A stretch of DNA of 64,000 nt from Manduca sexta (lineage: Eukaryota > Arthropoda > Insecta > Lepidoptera > Sphingidae), in contig NC_051116.1 in the NCBI RefSeq assembly GCF_014839805.1, forward strand, positions 3,825,556 through 3,889,555, given 5' to 3'. How positions within the stretch are numbered: the first letter of the stretch is position 1; each line of letters begins with the position of its first letter. Shown in pieces: positions 63,991-64,000 of the stretch. A program made the translations under genes and the position numbers. The notes below the pieces were generated by a model. It made no database searches. It saw only the letters and a list, made by a program, of their open reading frames with translations, and had not been told where the DNA came from.

Positions 63991-64000
63991 GTTTTCTTAA

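Overview
This 64 kb window looks like nuclear DNA of a lepidopteran insect. It is AT-rich, has no operons or densely packed ORFs, and is filled with tRNA-derived SINEs, LINE fragments and MITEs whose sequence style I know from moth and butterfly genomes. I cannot name the species.

The one convincing host gene is on the minus strand, from about position 14,575 down to about 1,014, and possibly to the window edge. It has a TATA box, a very short 5' UTR, a first exon that encodes almost exactly a signal peptide, a Q-rich exon, an acidic exon, a 228-nt exon encoding a 76-residue Asp/Arg/Ser repeat block, and then a run of 17 tiny exons (12 to 60 nt). Every exon is a multiple of 3 and every intron is phase 0. 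The small exons encode a Tyr-rich tail (about 69 Tyr in 187 residues). From exon 11 on they alternate strictly long/short, as if a two-exon cassette had been tandemly multiplied. I do not recognise the gene. It is the most interesting thing here: a symmetric micro-exon gene for a secreted, potentially tyrosine-cross-linked protein.

From 14.6 to 64 kb I found no convincing host coding exon. The region holds: a SINE/Rep-D zone with a perfect 38-bp inverted repeat (14.9 kb); a 5'-truncated jockey/CR1-type LINE with an intact 592-codon reverse-transcriptase frame nested in another repeat (21.3-23.4 kb); a CpG-rich block with a perfect RFX X-box (24.8 kb); a MITE and a textbook hAT-type non-autonomous element with 8-bp target duplication (26.7 and 32.4 kb); a tRNA-Lys(CUU) pseudogene (35.5 kb); a second GC-rich block that may be a promoter or 5' exon (38.7 kb); two nearly identical young SINE-A copies with target duplications (44.6 and 50.7 kb); a TTAA-flanked fold-back element (53.7 kb); and a nested LINE with an inverted partner copy (59.2-61.2 kb).

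Repeat labels used below: SINE-A (tRNA head with boxes A and B, (TAA)n tail), SINE-B (tRNA head, (GT)n tail), Rep-C (A-tailed, ends in CATTCAAAGCAATAAAA), Rep-D (A-tailed, contains GGCCGGCATAATTGTGTCGA), Rep-E (LINE 3'-region-like), Rep-F, Rep-G (ends GCAAAAGCTAGT), Rep-H (contains TTCCTGAGATTAGCGCGTTC), MITE-J, Rep-K, Rep-L, Rep-M, Rep-N, LINE-O, SINE-P, Rep-R and Rep-S. The names are mine. Edges of diverged copies are approximate, good to about 10-20 bp.
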